Shown piece after piece: positions 6,598-13,469 of a stretch of 17,380 nucleotides of DNA (the first letter of the stretch is position 1; each line of letters starts with the position of its first letter). The position numbers and the translations under genes are program-made. Source of the stretch: Candidatus Limivicinus faecipullorum (GTDB taxonomy: Bacteria; Bacillota; Clostridia; Oscillospirales; Oscillospiraceae); assembly GCA_018711755.1 (NCBI GenBank), contig DVHY01000121.1, positions 1 through 17,380 of the forward strand, given 5' to 3'. The notes under the pieces were generated by a model. That model was not told the DNA's origin. It made no database searches and was given only the letters and a program-made list of their open reading frames with translations.

Positions 6598-7854
6598 ATG
6601 GAAAGGAAAACCATTGGCACCTTTATAGCCGTGCTGCGGAAGGCCCGGGGCCTCACCCAGCGCCAGCTGGCGGAAAAACTGAATGTATCGGACAAGACGG
6701 TGAGCCGCTGGGAGAGGGACGAGGGATATCCCGACTTGGCGCTGATACCTATACTGGCAGAGATATTTTCCGTCAGCTGCGACGAGCTTCTGAGAGGGGA
6801 GCGCCTGCCCGGGGAGAGGTCGGAACAGGACAGGGAAAAGGATGAGCGGCGCAGTGAAAAACAGCGGCAGTATCTCCTGGCGTCAGCCATGAGCCGTTTT
6901 AGAAACCGCAGTTGTATTGCAGCGCTGCTGGCTCTCCTGGGGCTGACGGCGGCAGCGGCGGCAAACTTTGGATTTGGCCGGGGACGGCTGGGCTTTTTCC
7001 TGGGGCTGTCTTTTCTGCTGGTATCCGCCAGCTGCCAGCTGATACTCGGAAACAATGCACGGCTGTGGGCGGGGGAGGCGGAAGGGAAAGCGCTGGTAGC
7101 CTTTCGCCTGCGGATGCTGCATATTACTGAGCTTTGCCTGGGAGCTGACCTTTGTATGCTTGCCGCCTTACTGCCATTGCTCAGCCTGGAGCAGGCAGAT
7201 GCGGCCATCTCTGCAGGCAGCTGGCTGGCCGCCGGAGGGGCCTGTGCTGCCGGAGCTCTGGCCCTGGGCTGTGGGGTCTGCTGGTTTATAAACGGCAGGC
7301 TTAGTAAAAGGCCGGAATATGCTGTGGAGGAAAAGGCGGGAGAAAGGTACAGATACAATCACCGGCTGAAGGGCCGGCTTGGCCTTGCCCTGGCTGTGCT
7401 CTTCGTCTTTACCGGCCTGGCCCACTATTCCCTCACTCGGATATGGGGACCGGGAGCTGTATTGGAGAGCACAGAATTTGAGGATCTGAACAGCTTTGCT
7501 CGGTTCATGGAAGAAAAGGGCATGCCACTGGAAAATAATCACTATAATGACAATGCCAGGTACTATGATGAAGAGGGCAATGAAATAAGCTTTCTGGAAG
7601 CCAGCCGGAGATATTTGACGGACGGGATCAGCAAGGTGGTTGTGGAGTATGTGCTGGACGGACTGACCGTCTGCACGGTGCAGGCCAGCTTCCGGGGCGA
7701 TGAACTGCTGGAGCTGAAGGCTTTTGCCTGTGACTATGAGCAGTTGGAGCAGGCCCGGGCCACAATCCGGCAGAGGAACGGATTTTTTGCCGCAGTCTAT
7801 GTGCTGGAGCTGCTGGCGGCGACGGCGGTATACTTTAAAAAGCGGGCAAAATAA
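6598..7854 (+). CDS. XRE-family regulator with a C-terminal membrane domain
   Basis: A 418-aa protein. Residues 6-66 are a Cro/C1-type helix-turn-helix (IAVLRKARGLTQRQLAEKL, then VSDKTVSRWE, GYPDLALIPILAE), the common form in Firmicutes regulators. A charged linker (67-95) leads to six predicted membrane segments at about 104-122, 130-151, 173-195, 207-230, 260-280 and 395-413. A soluble stretch of about 110 residues (285-394) lies between the last two. Such HTH-membrane fusions are usually taken as membrane-tethered regulators sensing envelope state, but the signal here is unknown. ATG at 6598 has GGAG (6586-6589) 8 nt upstream. It is a single-gene unit between two terminators. It sits just downstream of the dehydratase operon and upstream of yabP; no operator is visible to say which, if either, it controls. 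Confidence 0.85.
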   Translation: MERKTIGTFIAVLRKARGLTQRQLAEKLNVSDKTVSRWERDEGYPDLALIPILAEIFSVSCDELLRGERLPGERSEQDREKDERRSEKQRQYLLASAMSRFRNRSCIAALLALLGLTAAAAANFGFGRGRLGFFLGLSFLLVSASCQLILGNNARLWAGEAEGKALVAFRLRMLHITELCLGADLCMLAALLPLLSLEQADAAISAGSWLAAGGACAAGALALGCGVCWFINGRLSKRPEYAVEEKAGERYRYNHRLKGRLGLALAVLFVFTGLAHYSLTRIWGPGAVLESTEFEDLNSFARFMEEKGMPLENNHYNDNARYYDEEGNEISFLEASRRYLTDGISKVVVEYVLDGLTVCTVQASFRGDELLELKAFACDYEQLEQARATIRQRNGFFAAVYVLELLAATAVYFKKRAK

Positions 7855-7865
7855 AGCGGCAGCTT

Positions 7866-8061
7866 ATATGCCGGGGAAGCGAAAGAGCTCCCCCGGCATC
7901 TTTCCTGTTTTCAAGGCTGAATCAAAGCCCAGCGTAAGCGGGTTTGATTCAGAAAGGAGCTGCAACGGAATGGATGAGAAGCGACAGCTGCCCTTGTGGG
8001 CTGCTGTCGCTGGGAAGGATATGGAGTTTGCGGCGACGTAGCTTCCCCGGCATATTTTTTT
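7866..8061 (+). ncRNA. Candidate structured RNA of nested inverted repeats, class unknown
   Basis: No gene is visible here. A perfect 15-bp inverted repeat, ATATGCCGGGGAAGC (7866-7880) and GCTTCCCCGGCATAT (8041-8055), encloses two strong hairpins and ends in seven Ts (8055-8061). Hairpin one (7917-7952) pairs CTGAATCAAA with TTTGATTCAG and CCC with GGG, and closes on a GC-GTAA-GC GNRA tetraloop. Hairpin two (7981-8010) pairs GCGACAGC with GCTGTCGC and GCCC with GGGC around a TTGT loop, with one T-T mismatch. The outer stem competes with the local terminator hairpin at 7868-7899. It fits no riboswitch consensus I could recall. It could be a leader or switch for yabP, a small RNA, or the remnant of a small inverted-repeat element. 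Confidence 0.4.
7868..7910 (+). terminator. Terminator after the XRE gene
   Basis: ATGCCGGGG (7868-7876) pairs with CCCCGGCAT (7891-7899), followed by the U-rich tail CTTTCCTGTTTT. The left arm can instead pair with a second copy of the right arm at 8045-8053. Confidence 0.65.
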
Positions 8062-8098
8062 GGACAAGCGCATATATATGCTGTGGGGGTGATAGACC

Positions 8099-8383
8099 AT
8101 GGCCTATGAAGAAGTGCAGAAGACTCTGACAAAGAGCCACAGCCTGAACATGGAGAACCGGGAAAAGCTGAGCCTGAGCGGAGTGGAGGATGTGTCCGGC
8201 TTTGACGAGAACCTCATCGTCCTCACCACCTCCCAGGGTGAACTGACCATAAGAGGGGAGCAGCTGCACATAGACAGGATAGACCTGGATGTGGGACAGC
8301 TGGAGGTGAGAGGCCGCATACAGGAGCTGAGCTACGGCGAGCCTCTGCGCTCCGGCTCTCTCTGGTCCCGGCTCTTCGGCTGA
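8099..8383 (+). CDS. yabP: Sporulation protein YabP
   Basis: A 94-aa protein with the YabP fold pattern: LSLSGVEDVSGFDENLIVL (24-42), a TTSQGELTIRGEQLHI block (43-58), then LDVGQLEVRGRIQELSYG. In spore formers YabP is made in the mother cell under sigma-E and is needed for a normal spore coat. It is about the usual length (near 100 aa). The ATG follows a strong GGGGGTGAT site. The yabQ start codon overlaps its stop by one base (TGATG). Order yabP-yabQ-divIC-yabR is the same as in Bacillus subtilis, though I do not see the usual upstream S4-domain gene (yabO/rqcP) or HU gene. It identifies the organism as an endospore former or a recent descendant of one. Confidence 0.9.
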   Translation: MAYEEVQKTLTKSHSLNMENREKLSLSGVEDVSGFDENLIVLTTSQGELTIRGEQLHIDRIDLDVGQLEVRGRIQELSYGEPLRSGSLWSRLFG

Positions 8384-8790
8384 TGGAGATAAGGGTCGGA
8401 GAACAGGCTCTGGCCCTGGCCCTGGCTTTTGGGCTGGGGCTGGGCACTGGGCTAATGTATGATATGCTGCGTCCGCTGCGGCGGCGAGGGGGCAAGCCGT
8501 TGGCGGCGGTGACGGATGCAGTCTTTGCCTTGGCCTCCGCTTTCTGTCTGTTCCTTTTTGCCATGCAGGCGGACAACGGCCGTCTGGGCACCTGGGAACT
8601 GGCGGCGGCTCTGCTGGGCTTTCTGCTGTATATGCACGCCCTCAGCCCGGTGATGCTGCCGGTTTTGGAGAGCCTTTACCAATTAACTGGGAAATGCCTT
8701 GGATTTTGGGGAAATAATTTAAAGAAAATTCAAGATTTATTAAAAAGGCTCTTCCCAAAAGTAAAGGAATGCATTAAAATAAAAAAATGA
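8383..8790 (+). CDS. yabQ: Spore cortex protein YabQ
   Basis: A 135-aa membrane protein with predicted helices at about 7-26, 41-62 and 72-92, and a basic C-terminal tail (112-135, many lysines). It carries the short motif GLMYDMLRPLRR (23-34), typical of YabQ. In Bacillus subtilis YabQ is needed for spore cortex formation and sits in the forespore outer membrane. Its start overlaps the yabP stop, so the two are translationally coupled. The codons of the last 35 residues are strikingly A+T-rich (about 8680-8790) compared with the GC-rich neighbours; a Lys/Ile/Asn-rich tail explains only part of this. Confidence 0.85.
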   Translation: MEIRVGEQALALALAFGLGLGTGLMYDMLRPLRRRGGKPLAAVTDAVFALASAFCLFLFAMQADNGRLGTWELAAALLGFLLYMHALSPVMLPVLESLYQLTGKCLGFWGNNLKKIQDLLKRLFPKVKECIKIKK

Positions 8791-8896
8791 AAGTTGCAGC
8801 CTGTGGATATGAGAAGTCCCGGATGCAGCTGCGCCCCGACCCCGGCGGCTCTTGGCGACAGCCTCCGGCAAGTCAAACTCCATCGCCCCGTAAACC

Positions 8897-8912
8897 GGCG
8901 GTTATACCCGCC
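8897..8912 (+). other. Small hairpin just before divIC
   Basis: GGCGG (8897-8901) and CCGCC (8908-8912) pair across a 6-nt loop, ending next to the weak AGGA site (8914-8917) of divIC. It could be a minor translation control. The rest of the 133-nt yabQ-divIC gap (8791-8923) shows only imperfect GC-rich pairing and no reading frame I would call. Confidence 0.25.
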
Positions 8913-8923
8913 CAGGACTGGAT

Positions 8924-9205
8924 ATGAATTCACGGGAGACATTGGTGCGTATAATCCTTGTGGCTCTGCTGCTGTATTCCCTCACCGGCTTTGTGACTGT
9001 GAGCAGGGAACTGAGGCAGTCGGAGCTCATGGCGGCGCAGATGCGGCGGCAGACGGAGGAGCTCCGGCTGCTCAATGGGGAACTGGAAGAAAAGATCGCG
9101 CAGGGGCAGAGCCCGGAGGAAATGCAGCAGCTGGCCAGGGACCGTCTGGGCCTGGTGCTGCCCGGGGAGAAATTGTTCTATTTTTCAACAGACAGAGAGG
9201 GATAA
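8924..9205 (+). CDS. divIC: Cell-division septum protein DivIC/FtsB-like
   Basis: A 93-aa bitopic protein: short cytoplasmic N-terminus, one membrane helix at about 8-26, an extracellular coiled coil (27-65, Leu/Glu/Gln-rich), then the conserved ARDRLGLVLPGEKLFYF end (72-88). DivIC pairs with FtsL and DivIB to activate septal peptidoglycan synthesis. Position after yabQ and before yabR is the conserved one. The upstream ribosome site is only AGGA (8914-8917), 6 nt from the ATG. Only 3 nt separate it from yabR. Confidence 0.9.
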   Translation: MNSRETLVRIILVALLLYSLTGFVTVSRELRQSELMAAQMRRQTEELRLLNGELEEKIAQGQSPEEMQQLARDRLGLVLPGEKLFYFSTDREG

Positions 9206-9208
9206 GCA

Positions 9209-9664
9209 ATGGAACTGGCGGTGGGACAGGTGCTGGAAGGCACCGTGACGGGAATAACCAAATTCGGCGCCTTTGTCAGCCTGGAGGGAGGAAAAAGCGG
9301 CCTGGTACACATTTCGGAGGTGGCCAACGCCTATGTCAGCGATGTCCACGACCATGTGGAGATAGGGCAGAAGGTCAAGGTCAAGGTCCTGAGTATTGGC
9401 GAGGCCGGGAAAATCAACCTCTCCATAAAGCGTGCCCAGGAGGAACCCAAGGCCAATGCGGCCCCGGCCTACAGGCGCCCGGCTCAGACCGCTCAGAACA
9501 ATGCGCCCCGCCAGAATTACAGCGCGGCCCAGGCCCAGGTGGCCCCGCCCACAGCCAACCAGGACTTTGAGGACAGGCTGAAACGCTTTATGCAGGAGTC
9601 CGACAGCAGGATTGCCGACAACCGCATGTATTCAGAGAGAAGGCAGCGCAGCCGCCGGCGCTGA
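9209..9664 (+). CDS. yabR: S1 RNA-binding domain protein, YabR family
   Basis: A 151-aa cytoplasmic protein with one S1/OB-fold domain (residues 3-75): VGQVLEGTVTGITKFGAFV, GKSGLVHISEVANAYV, then IGQKVKVKVL and KINLSIKRA. The remainder (80-151) is a low-complexity, Ala/Gln/Pro/Arg-rich tail with an arginine-rich end, likely disordered and RNA-binding. The length is usual for YabR (about 130-150). Its Shine-Dalgarno GAGAGGGA overlaps the end of divIC. Role in the family is not well settled; an RNA-related job is inferred from the S1 fold. It may co-transcribe with the CoA-transferase 64 nt downstream, as I see no convincing terminator between them. Confidence 0.9.
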   Translation: MELAVGQVLEGTVTGITKFGAFVSLEGGKSGLVHISEVANAYVSDVHDHVEIGQKVKVKVLSIGEAGKINLSIKRAQEEPKANAAPAYRRPAQTAQNNAPRQNYSAAQAQVAPPTANQDFEDRLKRFMQESDSRIADNRMYSERRQRSRRR

Positions 9665-9728
9665 AGGAAGAGACCGGAGCCGGCGGAGGGCCGGCCCGGC
9701 AGTATTGCCGCAAGGCAGGGAGACAGAT

Positions 9729-11033
9729 ATGGACTACAGAGAAATGTACAGCGCAAAACTCAGCTCAGCGGAAAAACTGGCCGAGCGGCTGGAAAGCGGA
9801 TGGACTTTGGGCATGGACTCCAGCACCTCCCAGACCCCGGCGATAATGAGCGCATTTGCCAAACGGGTGAAGGCCGAGGGCCTGAGAGGCATCAAGGTGC
9901 AGACCCTGCTGGACGTTTACCCCTTTGAGTTCTATGCCGACAGCAGCCTGGCCGGGATGATGACAGGCTATTCCTGGTTCTCCAGCGGCGGCGCCCGCAA
10001 GGCGATAAACGGCGGCTGGGCAGATTTCATCCCCGCCTATTACCGGGATATACCAGGCCATATCCGCAGAGAATATGAGTTTGACGCCTTCTGCGTGGCC
10101 GTATCCCCCATGGACAAGCACGGCTATTTCAGCCTGGGGAACAACGCCTCCTACGCCCAGGCCATGATAGATAAGTCCAAGCGCATCTTCATCGAGGTGA
10201 ACGACCGGCAGCCCAGGGCCGTGTGCGGCGCCCAGATCCATATCAGCCAGGTGGAGGCCATAGTGGAAAACAGCTTCCAACTGCCTGTGCTGCCCCCTGC
10301 CGTGCTGGATGAGACCAGCATCACCATAGGCAATCTCATCGCCGAACAGATACCCGACGGAGCCTGCATCCAGCTGGGCATAGGCGCCATACCCGACGCC
10401 ACCGGCCTGGCCCTGAAAAGCAAGCACGATCTGGGCATACACACCGAGATGTTCACCGATTCCATGGTGGAACTGATAGACTGCGGCGCAGTCAATAACA
10501 GCAAAAAGCAGATACACCGGGGCAAGACCATCACCACCTTCGCCTACGGCTCCCAGCGTATCTACGACTACATAGACGATAACCCCGCCATAGAGCTGCT
10601 GCCGGTGGACTATGTGAACGACCCCAATGTCATATGTAAAAATGACAATGTGGTGTCCATCAATGCGGCCCTTGAGGTGGATTTCTGGGGGCAGGTCTGC
10701 GCCGAAAGCGTGGGCACCAGGCATATGTCCGGCTCCGGAGGACAAATAGACTTCGTCAGAGGAGCCTGTCAGAGCCGCGGAGGCATGAGCTTTATTGCCT
10801 TCCCCTCTACTGCCAAGGGCGGCACCATAAGCAAGATCAAATCGGAGCTCACTCCCGGCGCCGTCTGCACCACCAGCAAAAACGACGTGGACTATATAGT
10901 CACGGAGTACGGCATCGCCCATCTCAGAGGCAAGAGCCTCGCCGAGAGGACCAGACAGCTCATCGGCATCGCTCATCCGGATTTCCGGGACCAGCTGCTC
11001 TTTGAGGCAAAGAAGCGGGGCATCATCATCTGA
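9729..11033 (+). CDS. CoA-transferase of the acetyl-CoA hydrolase/transferase (Cat2/AbfT) family
   Basis: A 434-aa enzyme, the normal length for 4-hydroxybutyrate or butyryl-CoA:acetate CoA-transferases. It moves CoA between acyl-CoA and a carboxylic acid through a glutamyl-CoA intermediate. Seen: QLGIGAIPDA (215-224), the catalytic motif GIHTEMFTD with Glu240, GQVCAESVG (321-329), SGSGGQIDFVRGA (334-346) and VTEYGIAHLRGKS (391-403). These point to the Cat2/AbfT group over acetyl-CoA hydrolase, but the acyl substrate cannot be read. The ATG at 9729 is chosen because GGGAGA precedes it; an in-frame ATG at 9612 lies inside yabR and would add 39 low-complexity residues. It could in principle load CoA for the dehydratase-type enzyme upstream, but it is in a different transcription unit. 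Confidence 0.85.
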   Translation: MDYREMYSAKLSSAEKLAERLESGWTLGMDSSTSQTPAIMSAFAKRVKAEGLRGIKVQTLLDVYPFEFYADSSLAGMMTGYSWFSSGGARKAINGGWADFIPAYYRDIPGHIRREYEFDAFCVAVSPMDKHGYFSLGNNASYAQAMIDKSKRIFIEVNDRQPRAVCGAQIHISQVEAIVENSFQLPVLPPAVLDETSITIGNLIAEQIPDGACIQLGIGAIPDATGLALKSKHDLGIHTEMFTDSMVELIDCGAVNNSKKQIHRGKTITTFAYGSQRIYDYIDDNPAIELLPVDYVNDPNVICKNDNVVSINAALEVDFWGQVCAESVGTRHMSGSGGQIDFVRGACQSRGGMSFIAFPSTAKGGTISKIKSELTPGAVCTTSKNDVDYIVTEYGIAHLRGKSLAERTRQLIGIAHPDFRDQLLFEAKKRGIII

Positions 11034-11044
11034 ATAAGGAAAGC

Positions 11045-11084
11045 ATAAAAAAGCGCCGCCGTATGCGTTCAGCATACGGCGGCG
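11045..11084 (-). terminator. Terminator of the minus-strand zinc-ribbon gene
   Basis: A perfect 13-bp stem, CGCCGCCGTATGC (11054-11066) with GCATACGGCGGCG (11072-11084), loop GTTCA. The U-tract (TTTTTT) is on the minus-strand side (from the A-run ending at 11052), so it serves the minus-strand gene best. It may also slow plus-strand transcription from the CoA-transferase gene, which ends 20 nt upstream. Confidence 0.8.
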
Positions 11085-11155
11085 ATAATCATTTAGGGTC
11101 TGATCTGTTTTTTGCGTTATCCCGGCCCTTGCAGGGGACACTGAAGAGGAAGGGC

Positions 11156-11569
11156 TCAGGTGCGGCGGTAGAGGACATAGCCGCAGCGGCAGTTGATGTG
11201 TATCTTCCCTTTGCCTCTGGGCACCCGCAGTATGGTGCCGCAGCCCGGGCACTTGAAAAAGCGGAAGTCTTTGCGCTGGTGGAAGCGCTCCTTGCGCATA
11301 TCCCACTGGCGGCGGCGCCGCTCCAGAAAGGCCAGATAGGCATTGTTCTCAAGCTCCCTCTGCCCCATGCGCCGGGAGAAGGCCCGGACAAAGCTCAGCA
11401 CTATCAAAATCACGCCCAGCCAGCTGAAAGGCACGCTGAGCAGCCCGTTGAGCAGAACAGCCAGGAGGATCGAGACGACGAGGCAGGCCACGCCCCACCA
11501 GAACATTGACTTGGACAGTTCGTCCATGCCCTGCCTGCCCTGAAACAGATTGTTGAACCAGGTTCTCAT
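11156..11569 (-). CDS. Small membrane protein with a C-terminal zinc ribbon
   Basis: A 137-aa protein with two predicted membrane helices (about 23-41 and 46-63), a basic charged stretch (65-103) and a C-terminal zinc ribbon made by Cys107-x2-Cys110 and Cys127-x-Cys129. N-terminal FNNLFQGRQGMDELSK (5-20) resembles uncharacterised small membrane proteins common in Clostridia. The ribbon should face the cytoplasm given the Arg-rich linker. GGAG lies 8 nt before the start on this strand, and a good promoter precedes it. It is a single-gene unit, convergent with the CoA-transferase gene and divergent from rpiB. Function unknown. Confidence 0.85.
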   Translation of the reverse strand: MRTWFNNLFQGRQGMDELSKSMFWWGVACLVVSILLAVLLNGLLSVPFSWLGVILIVLSFVRAFSRRMGQRELENNAYLAFLERRRRQWDMRKERFHQRKDFRFFKCPGCGTILRVPRGKGKIHINCRCGYVLYRRT

Positions 11570-11596
11570 ATTCTCGCTCTCCTTCAGTCTGATTAT

Positions 11597-11625
11597 ATTT
11601 TAAGAATTTCGGCATTTAAAGTCAA
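11597..11625 (-). promoter_or_regulatory. Promoter of the zinc-ribbon gene
   Basis: Read on the minus strand: TTGACT (11625-11620), 17-nt spacer, TAAAAT (11602-11597). The start codon is 28 nt beyond the -10. Confidence 0.65.
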
Positions 11626-11666
11626 GGCTTTGGGGCAAATGTTTACAAAACGGAAAGGAATTGCAC

Positions 11667-11695
11667 TTGCACTGCCTCCGCCTTGGTGATAAAAT
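11667..11695 (+). promoter_or_regulatory. Promoter of rpiB
   Basis: TTGCAC (11667-11672), 17-nt spacer, TAAAAT (11690-11695). A second TTGCAC directly precedes it at 11661. Transcription would begin near 11702, 35 nt before the ATG. Back-to-back with the minus-strand promoter about 40 nt away. Confidence 0.65.
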
Positions 11696-11736
11696 ACACT
11701 CGTAATTATGCCAATCGGGTAATATGGAGGCGGAAT

Positions 11737-12165
11737 ATGATAGGGATAGGCAGCGACCACGGCGGCTTCGAGCTGAAAGAAGCGGTAAAAAAACATCTGG
11801 AGGAGAGGGGCCTGGAATATAAGGATTTTGGGACTTACACCCCGGCCTCCTGCGACTATCCCGTTTACGGCAGGGCAGTGGCCAAGGCCGTGGCTTTCGG
11901 GGAGTGCGACAGGGGAATAATAATCTGCGGCACCGGCATAGGCATATCCATCACCGCAAACAAGGTCAAGGGCATTCGGGCGGCTCTTTGCTCCGACTGC
12001 TTCTCCGCCCAGGCCACCCGGGAGCACAATGACGCCAATATCCTGGCCATGGGGGCCAGGGTGCTGGGAGAGGGCCTAGCCCTGAAGATAGTGGACACTT
12101 TCCTGGACACCCCCTTCTCCGGGGACCCGCGGCATGTGCGCCGCATTTCCATGATAGAGGAGTAA
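11737..12165 (+). CDS. rpiB: Ribose-5-phosphate isomerase B
   Basis: A 142-aa enzyme of the RpiB/LacAB family, interconverting ribose 5-phosphate and ribulose 5-phosphate in the non-oxidative pentose phosphate pathway. Seen: GSDHGGFELK (5-14), YPVYGRAVA (41-49), catalytic Cys65 in ICGTGIGISI (63-72), NKVKGIRAA (75-83), REHNDANILAMGAR (95-108). The length is typical (about 145). ATG 11737 has GGAGG 6 nt upstream (11726-11730); an in-frame upstream ATG (11683) falls before the predicted transcription start and is rejected. LacA-type isomerase is possible in principle, but nothing nearby suggests lactose use. The next gene starts 6 nt downstream, so they form an operon. Confidence 0.9.
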   Translation: MIGIGSDHGGFELKEAVKKHLEERGLEYKDFGTYTPASCDYPVYGRAVAKAVAFGECDRGIIICGTGIGISITANKVKGIRAALCSDCFSAQATREHNDANILAMGARVLGEGLALKIVDTFLDTPFSGDPRHVRRISMIEE

Positions 12166-12171
12166 TACTGT

Positions 12172-13317
12172 TTGGCAAGGATACAGATTTTTTACAAGGG
12201 ACGCAGAAAAAGACGCAACTATCTGTTCATACCCTTTGTAGTCCTGCTGGCTTTGGTCTCGGTGCTGATGGTCACCTTTTACGGTCTGCAGAAATATGCG
12301 GTCATCAGCGATGAGAGCGTCAGAGTGGAGTTGCCCATCCTCTCCGACGGAACCACGGCCACGGACAGCCAGGGCCACGAGATCGTGAGCTTTGAGCCGG
12401 TGAACGCCAGTATCGTCTTCGACGAGCCGGATTACATGGACGTGGAGGCGGTGGCCGGGGAAGACGTGCCGCCAATGAGAGCCATCTTCGTGCCCTATAC
12501 GGATTTGAACCATGACAAGCTCATGGAGTACGCCAACCGCCTTAACGAGGGCAACGCCCTGCTGCTGGAGATGAAGCCCCGCAGCGGCCAGCTCATGTGG
12601 AATTCCCAGGCCGAGCTGGCGGTGAACTACGGCATAGTGATGCCTACGGAGCAGACCAATGCCATGCAGGGGCTGATAAGCGAGCTGAAATCTCTGGATA
12701 AGGAGATATACCTGGCGGCCCAGATAAGCTGCTGCATAGACAACACCCTGCCCACCCGGACCCAGAACTACAGCATCAAGACTGAGACCGGCCTGAACTA
12801 TCAGGACGACAACGGCTACTGGCTGGACGCCTATAACTTCGACGTGAGAAAGTATGTGGCCCAGATGGCCCAGGAGCTGTTCGACATGGGCTTTGACGAG
12901 GTAGTGCTGGCGGATGTGGCCCACCCCACCCTCACCGAGGCCGTCCCCCTCATCTATACCAGGGAGATATCCACGGAGCGAAACACTCAGGTAGCCGTCT
13001 GCGGCATGGCCAAGAGCGTGGCCCAGCAGCTGGAGGACAGGGAGAGCGGATATCTGTCCATATACTGCGACACCAAGCCGGGCCTGGTGAAGGTGGACCT
13101 GACCACCGGCCAGGACGCCCGCTTCTTCATGAAGATATTCGACCGGGTATACCTGAAGACCGATAAGGCCTCCTACTCCTATAACGTGACGGATATCGAA
13201 TCCAATGTGGAGCTGGGCAATGTTTATGACCGGCTCATGCCAGTGGTGGAGAACTATATACCGGACAACAGCTCCTGGGTGCTCGTAGACGTGCCGGAGG
13301 AGGACGAGGAGGACTGA
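12172..13317 (+). CDS. Membrane-anchored glycosidase-like TIM-barrel protein (DUF4015-like)
   Basis: A 381-aa protein with a basic N-terminus, one membrane helix (about 18-38), a low-complexity spacer and a barrel-like domain from about 103 on. The opening MRAIFVPYTDL, then NALLLEMKPRSGQLMW, DKEIYLAAQI, and ELFDMGFDEVVLAD follow the strand pattern of putative glycosyl hydrolases of the DUF4015 kind. No catalytic pair could be assigned with confidence. The C-terminus is very acidic (PEEDEED). The start is TTG at 12172, 9 nt after GGAG (12159-12162), which lies in the end of rpiB. It is probably displayed outside the membrane, acting on cell-wall or capsule sugar. The rpiB pairing may be only co-transcription. 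Confidence 0.65.
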   Translation: MARIQIFYKGRRKRRNYLFIPFVVLLALVSVLMVTFYGLQKYAVISDESVRVELPILSDGTTATDSQGHEIVSFEPVNASIVFDEPDYMDVEAVAGEDVPPMRAIFVPYTDLNHDKLMEYANRLNEGNALLLEMKPRSGQLMWNSQAELAVNYGIVMPTEQTNAMQGLISELKSLDKEIYLAAQISCCIDNTLPTRTQNYSIKTETGLNYQDDNGYWLDAYNFDVRKYVAQMAQELFDMGFDEVVLADVAHPTLTEAVPLIYTREISTERNTQVAVCGMAKSVAQQLEDRESGYLSIYCDTKPGLVKVDLTTGQDARFFMKIFDRVYLKTDKASYSYNVTDIESNVELGNVYDRLMPVVENYIPDNSSWVLVDVPEEDEED

Positions 13318-13360
13318 ACCGCTTTGAAGGATATATAAACTCTATAAACCTGTACGGAAA

Positions 13361-13394
13361 GGCCCCGGGCGCAAAACGCCCGGGGCCTGTTTTG
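13361..13394 (+). terminator. Intrinsic terminator of the rpiB operon
   Basis: A perfect 11-bp stem, GGCCCCGGGCG (13361-13371) with CGCCCGGGGCC (13377-13387), CAAAA loop, tail TGTTTTG. It lies about 40 nt after the glycosidase-like gene. Confidence 0.85.
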
Positions 13395-13414
13395 CTAAAG
13401 TATCCATATTGTTC

Positions 13415-13442
13415 TTGAGAAATTTGGCATATGGTTTATAAT
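13415..13442 (+). promoter_or_regulatory. Promoter of the macro-domain gene
   Basis: TTGAGA (13415-13420), 16-nt spacer, consensus TATAAT (13437-13442). The predicted start near 13449 excludes the in-frame ATG at 13431 as the start codon and supports ATG 13470. Confidence 0.65.
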
Positions 13443-13469
13443 TATAAAAAAGGCAGAGGGGGCGGGGTC

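Noticed and set aside
7866..8061. Cobalamin, lysine, T-box, SAM or manganese riboswitch
   Set aside because: Short matches such as TGGGAAGG occur, but the conserved cores of those classes are missing.
8791..8923. A small gene between yabQ and divIC
   Set aside because: A long plus-strand frame beginning there runs through divIC and yabR out of frame and has no family motif.
9612..9728. Upstream ATG adding 39 residues to the CoA-transferase
   Set aside because: That stretch lies largely in yabR, is low-complexity Arg/Gly/Ala, and ATG 9729 has a good ribosome site and gives the family length.
11034..11155. The 13-bp hairpin after the CoA-transferase as a plus-strand terminator
   Set aside because: No T-run follows on the plus strand; the T-run is on the minus-strand side. 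The later TTTTTT (about 11110) is too far from the stem.
9765..11306. A 513-codon open frame on the minus strand across the CoA-transferase gene
   Set aside because: It spans a strong terminator and the end of the zinc-ribbon gene, and its protein has no recognisable motif, while the plus strand encodes a clear CoA-transferase.
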